Assembly (NCBI RefSeq): GCF_026262505.1
Contig: NC_067205.1
Coordinates: 7,130,001-7,194,000, forward strand
Direction of reading: 5' to 3'
DNA length: 64,000 nucleotides
Origin: Trichomonas vaginalis G3
Taxonomy: Eukaryota > Parabasalia > Trichomonadida > Trichomonadidae
The position numbers were made by a program, and so were the translations under genes. The notes beneath the pieces are model-generated. The model was not told the DNA's origin, did no database searches, and saw nothing but the letters and a program-made list of their open reading frames with translations. Shown one piece after another: positions 52,377 to 61,343 of this stretch (within the stretch, counting starts at the first letter, position 1; the number at the start of each line of letters is the position of its first letter).

Positions 52377-52525
52377 TTAATATATGTAAAAATATATTGT
52401 TTTAAAATGGTATGCCATTTCATATTTCTCATCTAACAAACAAGTTTCCCAACGGTCTTCTCCAACAAACTCAGCGTACATTTCAAATAAAATAAAAAAA
52501 ATGTCACTTTTTTAAAATAAATTTT

Positions 52526-54676
52526 TTACTTCATGCAATGTTTTATTTCTGTGCCGTCTTCAAGTATGCCCCAATATTTCCTTTTCGATATTACATGAAC
52601 TTCGGAAAATACCTTATCTAGCTTAAAACAGCCCATCTTTTCACCGACTAAACCCATTTCAATGAGTTTGTTGTATCCTTCTTCGTTCGTCATGAGTGCG
52701 TCAATGTTCTCATAGTAAACCTTCACTTTCGATTTGACTTCGGAGAAGAATTTGTTGTAGTTGTCAAGGACTGCTTTTGCGAACTGAGGGTAAGACCAAT
52801 GTTCGACAATAGGTTTTAATGTGGTTACTAAGCCACTTTGACCTTGAGTGAATTCGTACTTCAAAACAAAAGGAGAAAACCTTTCAACAAAGTTGTCGAC
52901 CTTCTCATAATGTTTACTCTTCATCTCTTGAGGTTTCTTAATGGAATATCCCCATGTCGAATTCATAAGCAATTTGAGTGTCATTGCAAGTTTGGGGTTT
53001 GAAGCTTTCCTAATATCATACAGTTGTTGTATGACTTTTCCAACTGTATAGTTCCTTCCCGGGAACTCACCATCTTCGTTTGGAATTCCAGTCGGAATAT
53101 ATTGGACAAACCTCATGTATGCAGCGTTAAGGTCGACATAGTATATCTTTTCATCTGAGTCGAACTTGTCGCAACCAATTGGTCCAGTTTGTGGAAATTC
53201 AAGTGAGTCTCTTATCTTCTGAGAAACTTCTTCTGTTATCTCATAAACATCGTCGAAGCAACCTGTTTCATATAAAACCTTCTGACCTAACTCAGATGCT
53301 CTCCAATACAATTTGACGTCAATTGGATGTCTCAATGGAAGTTTGTTTATAGCATCTTGAAGTTCTTGCAACCTCATTGGAAGTTCTTCTGGTTCAGGTT
53401 GGTATCCGAACAATCCAACTCCTTGTGGAATTGTGTACTTCTTTTGTACTAGAACTTTGTCTGGAACAACTTTTGGTCTTGCTAACAATGAAAAGTTTGT
53501 TTCGTCTTTTGGTACAAAAGTTTCTGTCAGCTTGTCATCTGGAATTGGTTCCAACAAACCTTTCTCGAAAAGAATGTTTACAGCTCTGACAATGTTGCAC
53601 TTGCCTTTTCCGAACAATGGGTTTGTAAGACTTTCGTTCAACATGAAGTGGTTGTGGACAATTACAATCTTCAACCATGGTAAATTGAACTCAACAACAT
53701 AGTCGTCATGTGAAGAACCTTTAGCTGTAGGTATGTTGACTCGGATATTGACATTTGCCAACGGTGCAATTTTTGCCAATTGACCTCTGAGAATGTACCT
53801 TGTCTTCACACATGACTCAAGATACTTCATCTTCTCTCTGTAACAAGACCAGAGTTCCTGAGACATGTAAGAATGCAAGGTTCATTGACAATTGTTTCAA
53901 TTGAATTGTAAATTCCATACCTTGTCAAGTCAATGTCAGACTTATTTATGAAGGGGAAGTATCCAGCATGTTGTCTGACTGCTTGAGGGTTAGGTTGGTA
54001 CCATTCGAACTTGACACTTGCAATTCCTTCAATTGCATTCAAAATGTCTGAGTCGGAGTCAACCATTTGTTCTCTCTTTGTAGTCTTGAAAGCGTCAAGA
54101 AGCATTGCAGCTGTTGTGACATTGCCATGTGCATAGTAAATGTGACCATCCAAATCTGTTATGGTCAATCTGAGATTGTGTCCTTTCTTATTTCCGTCTT
54201 GTATGGCAGCAAGTACACCCATGAAGCCTTCTTTGTTCTTTCCTTCGTCAAAGTTTACTGTAAAGGTTCGACCAGATGTAATTTGACTTCTAACTTCACG
54301 ATACTTCTCATATGCATATCTTGTTCTTTCCATGGGAGCATGACCATCCTCTGCACTACCTTTTTTCCTTCTCAAAGGATGCAATTGTTCGTCATGTTTC
54401 CAAGTAGAATCTGGCAAAGCCTCGTGTCCTTCAACTTGAGGTTCACTAACATCGAAAGGCATGTCCATAAGACGTTCTTCTTTCTAACCTCTCTAGTCTG
54501 TTTGGATAATTTGCACGTGCTGTTTCCAAATCCATTTCGTAGTCAGACCAGCCAGTTTTGTCATAGACTTTTGGGTCTTCCCTTCCTATATTTAAACTTC
54601 TTCGAAACTCTCCAACCATATCTTTGCAACTCTGCTTTTTTCTAGCAGATTTTCTATCCATTCTATATGGGGGCAT
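52526..54676 (-). pseudogene. Polinton family B DNA polymerase gene, second type, broken
   Basis: The C-terminal region has YYVDLNAAYMRFVQYIPTG (motif A region), LKLLMNSTWGYSIKKP (motif B region), a VKVYYENIDALMT segment in the motif C position and a final KLDKVFSEVHVISKRKYWG. The N-terminal part has a basic leader and a segment with NEPCILTCLRNSGL. It is distinct in sequence from the polymerase at 3824-7294, with no HNH-like block seen. It is broken, about two breaks. Confidence 0.75.
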
Positions 54677-54705
54677 TTTATAAAAATAAAAAAATATTTT
54701 TTTCT

Positions 54706-55206
54706 TTACTTTACATAACCGCCTGCTGCCATAAGTCTTTGACGCCAACCCATACCAGCTAATGAAGGTTGACTTGGTTTAGTTTGGAAACTAAACTTTG
54801 GTTTTGGTTTATCTTCAGTTTTTGGTTTTTCTTCTTCTATCGGTTTTTCGTCACTTTTCGGTTCCTCTGACTTTACTTCACTTGCAGGAACAGTTGTGTC
54901 GTCAACATCTTCATAAATATCATATGCCATTTGTTTTTGTTTTCCTTTCAACTTTTTGTGTTTGTTGTAAAGTTTAGAATATTTCGACTCTAAGTCAATG
55001 AGATGTTTTATAATGAACTGTTGGTCAGTGAAGTAAACTTTTCCATCTGTTGTCTCGAAAGCTCCTTCAGACTTCAATATTTTATTTGTGAGAGTCTGTT
55101 TCTTTTTTGAGATACTTGCCGTTCCATTTTTATGAAAAGTGACTTTGTAGTTAGGGTTTGTATTTCCAGACCTGGCACTTTCTATTATTGAATTTTTTCT
55201 CTTCAT
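54706..55206 (-). CDS. Charged Polinton protein, 166 aa
   Basis: The N-terminal part is basic (YKVTFHKNGTASISKKKQTL), followed by a coiled-coil-like helix (IDLESKYSKLYNKHKKLKGK). An acidic Lys/Glu/Pro linker follows. The short end AGMGWRQRLMAAGGYVK has a GG pair of the kind cut by adenovirus-type proteases (inference). It lies among capsid-like genes, so a virion protein is plausible. No family recognised. Confidence 0.5.
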   Translation of the reverse strand: MKRKNSIIESARSGNTNPNYKVTFHKNGTASISKKKQTLTNKILKSEGAFETTDGKVYFTDQQFIIKHLIDLESKYSKLYNKHKKLKGKQKQMAYDIYEDVDDTTVPASEVKSEEPKSDEKPIEEEKPKTEDKPKPKFSFQTKPSQPSLAGMGWRQRLMAAGGYVK

Positions 55207-55470
55207 CGGTAAGTTCTTTGACAGGTTTTGACAATGGTTCTGAACTTTTTGTTTGTGGTGTCAAATCTACCGTTTCAACTTCTTCGGTCATTTCATCTCA
55301 GTAAAAAATTTTAGTTTGGTTTGTTTTCAACTGGTTGTTGTTGTTTTTTAAGTCGGTCTAAAACTTCCTGAGGTATAGGAAGAACTTGACAAACACGTGG
55401 TGTAAACTGCTGGAAGCCGACAAATCCATCTTGAACCCATTTGTCTCAATGCTGTATGGTTCATTTCATC
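55207..55470 (-). other. Small coding-like remnants between virion genes
   Basis: A short frame starts at ATG 55291 (MTEEVETVDLTPQTKSSEPL). Another reads DGFVGFQQFTPRVCQVLPIP near 55330-55450. Neither is recognised. They look like decayed small Polinton genes. Confidence 0.35.
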
Positions 55471-55483
55471 TCAGTAAAAAACT

Positions 55484-55885
55484 TTACATTCCCCACGTTT
55501 GAGGCGGTTGAGGTTGGTTATTGTTTACCCATTGTTGTGCATGGTTATATCCTCTGTTAAAGAATCTTTCACCTTGGTCCATATAGTGTCCTGCTTGGTT
55601 ATAGTAGTCATTTGCTTTGTTATAATAGTTTCCTGCTTGTCTTCCTACATTGTCCATCCATCCTTGAACTTTTCCTCTTGTTTCAGGATTTGGAATAAGA
55701 TTTGTTGCATCTCGTGCTACATCCCAACCTTTCTGTACAGTTTGTATAATAGGTTGTGCTTTCTCTTTAAGTATACCTAATGTACTCAAAATCTTCTTTC
55801 CAATTCCAAATGCACCTCTGGCTATTGTTCCCACTGCGGGCAAAAATCTGGATGCAACTCCTGCTAATGCGCCAAATAAACCCAT
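55484..55885 (-). CDS. Minor-capsid-like / membrane-active Polinton protein, 133 aa
   Basis: The N-terminal 40 residues are Gly/Ala/Phe-rich with an amphipathic pattern (LFGALAGVASRFLPAVGTIA). A Gln/Asn/Tyr-rich tail follows with repeated Y-x-N-x-A-x-D-Y elements (YYNKANDYYNQAGHYMDQGE). The plan is shared with 539-1066 and resembles adenovirus pVI-type proteins. It starts at ATG 55885, back to back with the integrase gene at 55903, leaving only 17 bases between the two starts. Confidence 0.55.
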   Translation of the reverse strand: MGLFGALAGVASRFLPAVGTIARGAFGIGKKILSTLGILKEKAQPIIQTVQKGWDVARDATNLIPNPETRGKVQGWMDNVGRQAGNYYNKANDYYNQAGHYMDQGERFFNRGYNHAQQWVNNNQPQPPQTWGM

Positions 55886-55902
55886 TTCTTATAGGATAAA
55901 AA

Positions 55903-56862
55903 ATGACGAATCCAAACAAGGACCCCTATGTTTCTAAAGCGACAAAAAAAGCACTCATGATAAAAATCTTTAGTTCAACACCAAATGCTTGGTTTATGGA
56001 TATCTTGGAAAACATTCCGAGGTATAGAGAAGATGGACCACCATACTGGCTAATATTTGTCGGTCAAAACACAAGATACTGTGAAGCCATACCATTATGG
56101 TCCAAAAATATTTTAGATGTGAAAACTGCTTTGACAATATTCGTTGACAAATACCATCCAACAAAACTGACATCTGACTGTGAAAGTTCTTTCAAATCAG
56201 ATGATGTAAAAAACTATCTGCGTTCAAAAAATGTAAACCAATATTTCATTGTCGACCAAAACCATTCTGCTCTTGGTGTCATTGACGGTTGTATAAAAAT
56301 GTTAAGAGACTTAAACCAACCACAAGGTGGTGAAGCAAATGAAATGTCATATGACGACAAATATAGACACTTCTCCATGGCAAAGATGAGACAAGTTTTA
56401 AATATTTACAATAACCGTAAACAAAAAGGTTTGGGAAACCACTCCCCCGAAGAAATGAAAAACAACCCTGACTTAGAGAAAGACTATATATTTAATAATT
56501 TAGTCAAAAGAGACAAACAAGAAAGAATGCCGGGCTTCAAACTTCAGAAAGGTGACAAAGTAAAAATAGAAATACCTAAACGCGACCCATATGAAAATAC
56601 TATTGACTATGACAACAATGGGAACCCGACAGGTACTCACATTCGTGTTCGTAAAAATAGAAGAAAGTATACAAGAGAATATTATGAAGTTTTAGGCAAA
56701 CATGGCAAAATGTACACACTGCAAGCAGAAGATAAAACTACTATTGTCAGACCTCGTTTCAAACTTGTCAAAGTTCAAGGTGGTATACTTTCAAAGACAG
56801 TTCCTAACAAATATAAGACAACTCCTGACGAATATGCTAAAGAAGTTGAAAATGACGACTAA
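55903..56862 (+). CDS. Polinton integrase (rve family), 319 aa
   Basis: WFMDILENIPRYR (about residue 29) holds the first catalytic Asp region and LTSDCESSFKSDDVKNYLRS (about 88) the second. Then comes VDQNHSALGVIDGCIKMLRD, in the position of the third acidic residue. The C-terminal part is basic with SH3/chromo-like strands (FKLQKGDKVKIEI and IVRPRFKLVKV). It inserts the element's linear DNA. It looks whole. PQGGEA near residue 145 is encoded by a small ACCAC/GTGGT hairpin. Its stop overlaps the end of the convergent fibre gene by four bases. Confidence 0.88.
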   Translation: MTNPNKDPYVSKATKKALMIKIFSSTPNAWFMDILENIPRYREDGPPYWLIFVGQNTRYCEAIPLWSKNILDVKTALTIFVDKYHPTKLTSDCESSFKSDDVKNYLRSKNVNQYFIVDQNHSALGVIDGCIKMLRDLNQPQGGEANEMSYDDKYRHFSMAKMRQVLNIYNNRKQKGLGNHSPEEMKNNPDLEKDYIFNNLVKRDKQERMPGFKLQKGDKVKIEIPKRDPYENTIDYDNNGNPTGTHIRVRKNRRKYTREYYEVLGKHGKMYTLQAEDKTTIVRPRFKLVKVQGGILSKTVPNKYKTTPDEYAKEVENDD

Positions 56863-58529
56863 GCAATTCTATACCATGCGTAAACTGTCATGTAAGGTGG
56901 CATGTATTCTTTACTTTGTCCCGTTGTTTGCGTATATCCTGAAACGAAATGTGTATGGTTTCCTTCTCCCTGAGTGTCACTCCAGTAACAATTTATAGCA
57001 AACTTAACGTCGTCTTTAACATCATATCCTTTACCTTTTGTCATTCCTGACCAATCCCAATATCTATGCTTATGCCAACCTGCTTGAGATGTACTTAAAT
57101 CTATGTAGTGACTGTGTGCAGGTAAATTTTCACCTGAAATTGTTTTACTTCCACCTGTTTCCTTTGAAGAGTTTGCACAATACAAAAACCTGTCGACTAT
57201 TTGTTCCCATGCACCAACACCAAACATTACTTGAGGACCTCTTGCTTCCATAGATGTATAAATAGAACCTACTGGGTTCATTAAATCAAACATATGAGAC
57301 ATTATAGGATTGTCTCTTTTGAACTTAAAATATAGTGCAACTATTTCAGGTTTCTTCTGGTTTGTGTCAGAATATTTTTTATAATATAATCTTATGTTTT
57401 CAGGGTAGGTAAAATCTTGACTATAATATTTATTTCTGTCATCTTCATAATAGTATACTATTCTCGTTTTTTCTATTGCATTATATCTTTTATATCTATA
57501 ATAATCTAAATATAATGTTAGCTTTTGTTCATCTACATGTGGTGTTCTGACGTCATCTCCATAGTCATAATAATATGGTGCTGGAGCTGGGTCAGGCAAT
57601 GTCATATCTGTCATTTCATAAACTCTTAAATATTTCTTTTGTTCGTCTCCATATAAGTTTAAGTAGCAGTTGTTGTCTAATGGAACTTTAACTTGTGTAC
57701 CATCATTCTTTTTATAGCTTACATACATTTCATTGTTATTTTTCGGAATGAGTTTATACCGTGTACCATTTTCTAAGGACTGTACAAACTGCCATCTAAA
57801 ATATTTATTTTCTTCATTGACAGAAAAGTCACCAACAATAGTTTCAATATTTTTTGTTCCTATCAAACTTTGGTATATTTCATTGACATATGTTTTATCT
57901 GCTTTATTTTCAAGGCTAACGTTTAAGTCTGTTATTTCAGAAGATGTATGTGTATGTCCAACGGCACTTTTCCTGTTTAAGGTTTCTTGTAAGTTTGTAA
58001 TATTTGCAATGGTATGTGTATGTCCAACGGCACTTTTACTGTTTAAGGTTTCTTGTAAGTCTGTTATTTCAGATATAGAATGTGTATGAGTCTTTTTAGA
58101 ATATTCGTTTTCAGCTCTCGTCACTTCACTTGACATTTTATTGTCAACATATGTTTTGTCTGCTAGTTCAGGATGAGTATGTTCTTTTGTTGCATAAGCA
58201 TTGTTAGCTCTTTCTTCTTCTTTTGCTATTGCATCGTCTACATATTCTTTGTCAGCTTTGTTGTCAACATCTGTTTTCAAAAGAAGTTCATTTATAGGTT
58301 TCTCGTTTAAAGTTCCTTTTGTTGGATTTATACAGACAGTATGGTTCTTATTGTCTTGAAACAGAAACTCATCTGTCATTGGGTTTATTGTCAGTTTTAA
58401 GTTTCCTTCTTTCAATGACTCAGATATCTTAGAATAGTTTGAAAAGTTTGTTGTGTTCTTATTTAGAGCTTGCATAATGAGTTGTCGGTTGTGTTGTATT
58501 TCTCTCATAGACGCTGTTTCATTTGACAT
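56859..58529 (-). CDS. Phage-type tail-fibre protein with collar domain, 556 aa
   Basis: The N-terminal half has repeated elements of fibre type: KADKEYVDDAI, DKTYVDNKMSSE, and three rounds of ITDLQETLNSKSAVGHTHT-like sequence (about residues 145-205). The middle is beta-rich and Tyr-rich. The C-terminal part matches the phage tail collar layout: LMNPVGSIYTSMEARGPQ, GVGAWEQIVDRFLYCA, GGSKTISGENLPAHSHYI, and the end YMPPYMTVYAWYRIA. In phages such proteins bind host surfaces, so a receptor-binding fibre on a Polinton virion is inferred. It looks whole. Confidence 0.82.
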   Translation of the reverse strand: MSNETASMREIQHNRQLIMQALNKNTTNFSNYSKISESLKEGNLKLTINPMTDEFLFQDNKNHTVCINPTKGTLNEKPINELLLKTDVDNKADKEYVDDAIAKEEERANNAYATKEHTHPELADKTYVDNKMSSEVTRAENEYSKKTHTHSISEITDLQETLNSKSAVGHTHTIANITNLQETLNRKSAVGHTHTSSEITDLNVSLENKADKTYVNEIYQSLIGTKNIETIVGDFSVNEENKYFRWQFVQSLENGTRYKLIPKNNNEMYVSYKKNDGTQVKVPLDNNCYLNLYGDEQKKYLRVYEMTDMTLPDPAPAPYYYDYGDDVRTPHVDEQKLTLYLDYYRYKRYNAIEKTRIVYYYEDDRNKYYSQDFTYPENIRLYYKKYSDTNQKKPEIVALYFKFKRDNPIMSHMFDLMNPVGSIYTSMEARGPQVMFGVGAWEQIVDRFLYCANSSKETGGSKTISGENLPAHSHYIDLSTSQAGWHKHRYWDWSGMTKGKGYDVKDDVKFAINCYWSDTQGEGNHTHFVSGYTQTTGQSKEYMPPYMTVYAWYRIA

Positions 58530-58547
58530 TTTTATTGTAGATAAAAT

Positions 58548-59396
58548 ATGCTTCCAATAGAAAAAGAAAATTCAAGAGTTGCTACAACTAAACCATTAGA
58601 TGAACTTTTTACTAATGTCGGTCAAAAGTTTGAGACAGAGACCGTAAAGCATGAAGGCTATCGTTTTGACTACCCATTAAGATGGTTAAGAGACCCATCT
58701 GTCACAAAAGCTATTGGCTTTCGTAGAATGAAGTTCATTTCAGAAGCCATACATGGTTTCCCATTTACGGTCGGTTTTGAAGTTCGATACTATAACAAAG
58801 AAAAACGTATGTATGAGAAATTTGAACAGGGAAAACTTTTACAAGTTAGTTTGCTTGTAAACTTAGAAACAACTCTTCAAGCTTTTCAAGAAAAAATAAA
58901 CGATATCTATATCGAATATGCAAAACAGTATAACATTGACGAAGGAGAATACCATCTCGATATTATTTATGACAGGAAAAATGCAACTGTTAAAATCAAT
59001 AGAATAGAAGACCTTGGAGAAAACGTTTATATTTCTACAAAATATAACAACTTGGCATGGTATAGATTTATGAGGATGTTAAATCAGCCTGCAGCATATC
59101 CAGTACACCCAGACTTTTATGAAGTCGAAAACCCTAATGGAACATATGAAAATGTTTTCGACCAAGATGCTATTATTGTTCATGCTTCATTTTCTGGCGC
59201 CCAAAACTCTTTCTTATGCTTGGCAAATGACTTTTACGAAAAACCTACAAAGTTATACGAACCACCAAGTGGAAGTATTTCAGACTTTCAAGTATGGTTT
59301 ACTACAGATGGAAGAAAAAGAATAATTCCATTATACCATGCGTTTTACTTAGAACTTAGTTTCATATACAACTACTATCGAACGGTAAAAATATAA
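58548..59396 (+). CDS. Polinton structural protein, 282 aa (possible minor capsid/penton)
   Basis: It starts 18 bases from the divergent fibre gene. It has mixed beta-strand segments throughout, with RFDYPLRWLRDPSVTKAIGF, SFSGAQNSFLCLANDFYEK, GSISDFQVWFTTD and a closing FYLELSFIYNY. The ending resembles single jelly-roll proteins and the partial protein at 2-313. A related broken copy lies at 51518-52376. No enzyme motif is present. The capsid role is inferred from the neighbours and texture. It looks whole. Confidence 0.6.
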   Translation: MLPIEKENSRVATTKPLDELFTNVGQKFETETVKHEGYRFDYPLRWLRDPSVTKAIGFRRMKFISEAIHGFPFTVGFEVRYYNKEKRMYEKFEQGKLLQVSLLVNLETTLQAFQEKINDIYIEYAKQYNIDEGEYHLDIIYDRKNATVKINRIEDLGENVYISTKYNNLAWYRFMRMLNQPAAYPVHPDFYEVENPNGTYENVFDQDAIIVHASFSGAQNSFLCLANDFYEKPTKLYEPPSGSISDFQVWFTTDGRKRIIPLYHAFYLELSFIYNYYRTVKI

Positions 59397-59400
59397 TTTT

Positions 59401-59646
59401 TTAATATACCGGTTGTGGTGTTGGATTTGGTTGCCAACTAGACTGTGGTGCAGGTTCAGGCTGTTGTATAACAGGAGCTTGTTCTTCTGGTTCAGGGTCT
59501 TTAGGTATAATACCAACGAACTGACCTACCCTTTTACCAATATTTTTGACACCGTTCCAAATTCCTCTTCCTACGGTTTTTATTCCATTCCATATACCTC
59601 TTCCAACATTTCGAAAGAAGTTTCCTATCTTACTGAAGAAACCCAT
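59401..59646 (-). CDS. Amphipathic pVI/pX-like Polinton peptide, 81 aa
   Basis: The first 45 residues are two near-repeats of a basic amphipathic helix (FFRNVGRGIWNGIKTVGRGI then WNGVKNIGKRVGQFV) with regularly spaced aromatic and Gly residues. A Pro/Gln/Glu tail follows. Such helices disrupt membranes or bind DNA in adenovirus-like virions. It converges on the structural gene at 58548-59396, five bases apart. Confidence 0.6.
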   Translation of the reverse strand: MGFFSKIGNFFRNVGRGIWNGIKTVGRGIWNGVKNIGKRVGQFVGIIPKDPEPEEQAPVIQQPEPAPQSSWQPNPTPQPVY

Positions 59647-59664
59647 TTTACTATATGTAAAAAT

Positions 59665-60027
59665 CTAATGTCCACCTAGTCTCTTACGTTTCCTGTTGAG
59701 TTCCATAGCATTCTTTAACTGGAGCTCATACATTCTGTTTCTCCTCTGGTAGAAAACATATTCTGGGTCAACTCCTGTGTTCGCGTCATCTGCATAAAGT
59801 TGTTTATATCCCACCTCAGGGTTTGTATAAAACTCTTTCCATCTCATATTTGCATACCATGGTGGCAAACCTAACGCAGCGTCATTTGACATGGCAGTTT
59901 GCATTTGTACATCTGTTGGCACTTGACCATAGTTTGCCATTGCAGTTTGTATTCTAACTTCATTTGGAATATTCTCTGGGTTTGGTTGTCCAGGTTGCTG
60001 TGCATTCGCTAAGTTCTGTGCGTCCAT
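59665..60027 (-). CDS. Small Polinton virion-type protein, 120 aa
   Basis: The N-terminal half is Gln/Asn/Pro-rich with an internal repeat (VRIQTAMANYGQVPT / VQMQTAMSNDAALGL). The C-terminal half is helical and ends in a basic run (LNRKRKRLGGH). The terminal GG resembles a maturation-protease site (inference). It lies between the amphipathic peptide gene and a small membrane protein gene, all leftward. Confidence 0.5.
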   Translation of the reverse strand: MDAQNLANAQQPGQPNPENIPNEVRIQTAMANYGQVPTDVQMQTAMSNDAALGLPPWYANMRWKEFYTNPEVGYKQLYADDANTGVDPEYVFYQRRNRMYELQLKNAMELNRKRKRLGGH

Positions 60028-60050
60028 TTAATATTAGATAAAAATATCTC

Positions 60051-60182
60051 TTACGAGTACATATACTGAACATTTGCAGGCATTGGTTCATCTTCATATT
60101 CTCTGTACTTTTCTGCCACGTCAAATAAATAAATGACACAATGGAAAAAACCTAAAACAAGTAGTCCTATTTCAAACCACAT
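60051..60182 (-). CDS. Small single-pass membrane protein, 43 aa
   Basis: MWFEIGLLVLGFFHCVIYLF is a clear transmembrane helix at the N-terminus, followed by an acidic tail (VAEKYREYEDEPMPANVQ). It overlaps the end of the methyltransferase gene by 16 bases in another frame, and the next gene starts 23 bases beyond its stop. Tight packing and a good hydrophobic helix support it as real. Confidence 0.5.
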   Translation of the reverse strand: MWFEIGLLVLGFFHCVIYLFDVAEKYREYEDEPMPANVQYMYS

Positions 60183-60985
60183 TTACTTACTAATAAAATT
60201 TCTTTGTTATGACACTTTCTCCGGTTTATAGGACCTCTCTCATATTCTATCTTGTCATATCTAAACTCATAGTCATGTATGTCCTCTAACCATCTCATAA
60301 CGGTTTCCAAACCACTTTTATCGGATGTAAAGTAAAAGCATGGATGGTTATGTAAAACGTCTAAAGTTTCTAAAGAGTCTCTCAAAGTCCAGTCTACTTG
60401 GTATTGAAAATCCCATGTGTTATAGAACGGCGGGTCCACTATAAAGAAAACATTTTCCTTGTCTTTATATTTTTCATACAACTCTGTCCAATGACATCTC
60501 ACAAACTCTATACCCTCAATATATTTTTCTATGTCCTCTTTGAAAACATTTGTATAGTTAAGATATAAAACTTTTGACATAAGTGTTTCAATGTCATGAA
60601 CTCTTATAGAACCACTATATAATAGTCTAGCAGATATACTATCCCAGTCTATATATTCTGCTTTTTTCAAAACCTCTCTCACAATATTTTTGTTATCTAA
60701 TGGTATACGTTCCATCTTACCTATAGGTATCTTTTCTTTTAACTCTTTCAATATATTGTTTGTGTCTGGTATATGTTTGAGACGGTCCATATAGTTGTCG
60801 AAGTCATTGCATATAATCTTTGAGTCTGGGAATATTGTATGGCACAAATGGGATATATAGAAACTTCCACCGAACAAATCTACAAATGTTAGACCATTCG
60901 GTAGTTTCTTAAGTTCTCTCAATATAATATCTTTATATCTACTCTTATTTCCAAAGAACGGTAACGGAGGTTTTGTAAAATTCAT
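60167..60985 (-). CDS. Dam-like (D12 class) adenine-N6 DNA methyltransferase, 272 aa
   Basis: The S-adenosylmethionine-binding start is PPLPFFGNKSRY (residues 6-17), with FVDLFGGSFYIS (about 34-45) as the F-x-G-x-G-type motif. DPPFYNT (about 193-199) is the catalytic DPPY-type motif. The spacing and length fit the Dam/D12 family, whose members methylate adenine, often in GATC. In a Polinton it could mark or protect element DNA. It is the outermost gene before the right end. It looks whole. Confidence 0.85.
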   Translation of the reverse strand: MNFTKPPLPFFGNKSRYKDIILRELKKLPNGLTFVDLFGGSFYISHLCHTIFPDSKIICNDFDNYMDRLKHIPDTNNILKELKEKIPIGKMERIPLDNKNIVREVLKKAEYIDWDSISARLLYSGSIRVHDIETLMSKVLYLNYTNVFKEDIEKYIEGIEFVRCHWTELYEKYKDKENVFFIVDPPFYNTWDFQYQVDWTLRDSLETLDVLHNHPCFYFTSDKSGLETVMRWLEDIHDYEFRYDKIEYERGPINRRKCHNKEILLVSKCGLK

Positions 60986-61193
60986 TTATATATAATAATA
61001 AAAATGTTTTTACCCGAAAAGTGACAGAAAAGTGACAAAGCATGAAAACATATATAATTTGTGAAAAGTGAAACATTATATAATGTTTTCGACCCAGAAG
61101 AAGGCTTCTTCCCAGAAGCAATGGAGGAAGAAGAAGAGTCCTCCGAATTCACACCAGAAGACTAACAATTTTCCGAATAAAAACTTCATTTAT

Positions 61194-61246
61194 ACTAAAC
61201 ATCTTCGGGGCTAGAGGGCACGAAGTGCCTGGAAGCCCCACTACCT
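61194..61246. repeat. GC-rich hairpin at the right end of Polinton 2
   Basis: GGGGCT and AGCCCC enclose an inner hairpin (GGCAC/GTGCC around GAA). The element end is set at CTACCT before a T run. GC content is far above the surroundings. The basic inner arms resemble the GGCGAAGCC hairpin in the gene at 314-538. Confidence 0.5.
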
Positions 61247-61343
61247 TTTTTTTTTTTAAATTCGATTATCTTTATTCAGTTATCTATTTGTTATATCCAC
61301 TTATGGGTGCAATAATATTTGTCGCATAATGTACGTTTAGATA

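Larger units (their letters stand above)
46219..61246. mobile_element. Polinton 2, main segment
   Basis: Integrase, family B polymerase, capsid-like and fibre proteins and a DNA methyltransferase mark a Polinton. Gene order is mixed in orientation. The right end is placed at ...CCCCACTACCT (61246), ending in CT as Polintons do. A matching left terminus was not found, probably because of the gap. No packaging ATPase, protease or double-jelly-roll major capsid protein is recognised. Several genes look whole and several are broken, so it is moderately young. Confidence 0.8.

Noticed and set aside
54067-54645. 192-residue plus-strand frame opposite the second polymerase gene
   Set aside because: Antisense shadow; low-complexity hydrophobic translation with no family signal.
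61083-61214. 43-residue basic frame near the right end of Polinton 2
   Set aside because: A competing acidic frame covers the same bases, neither has a start signal, and both run toward the terminal hairpin.
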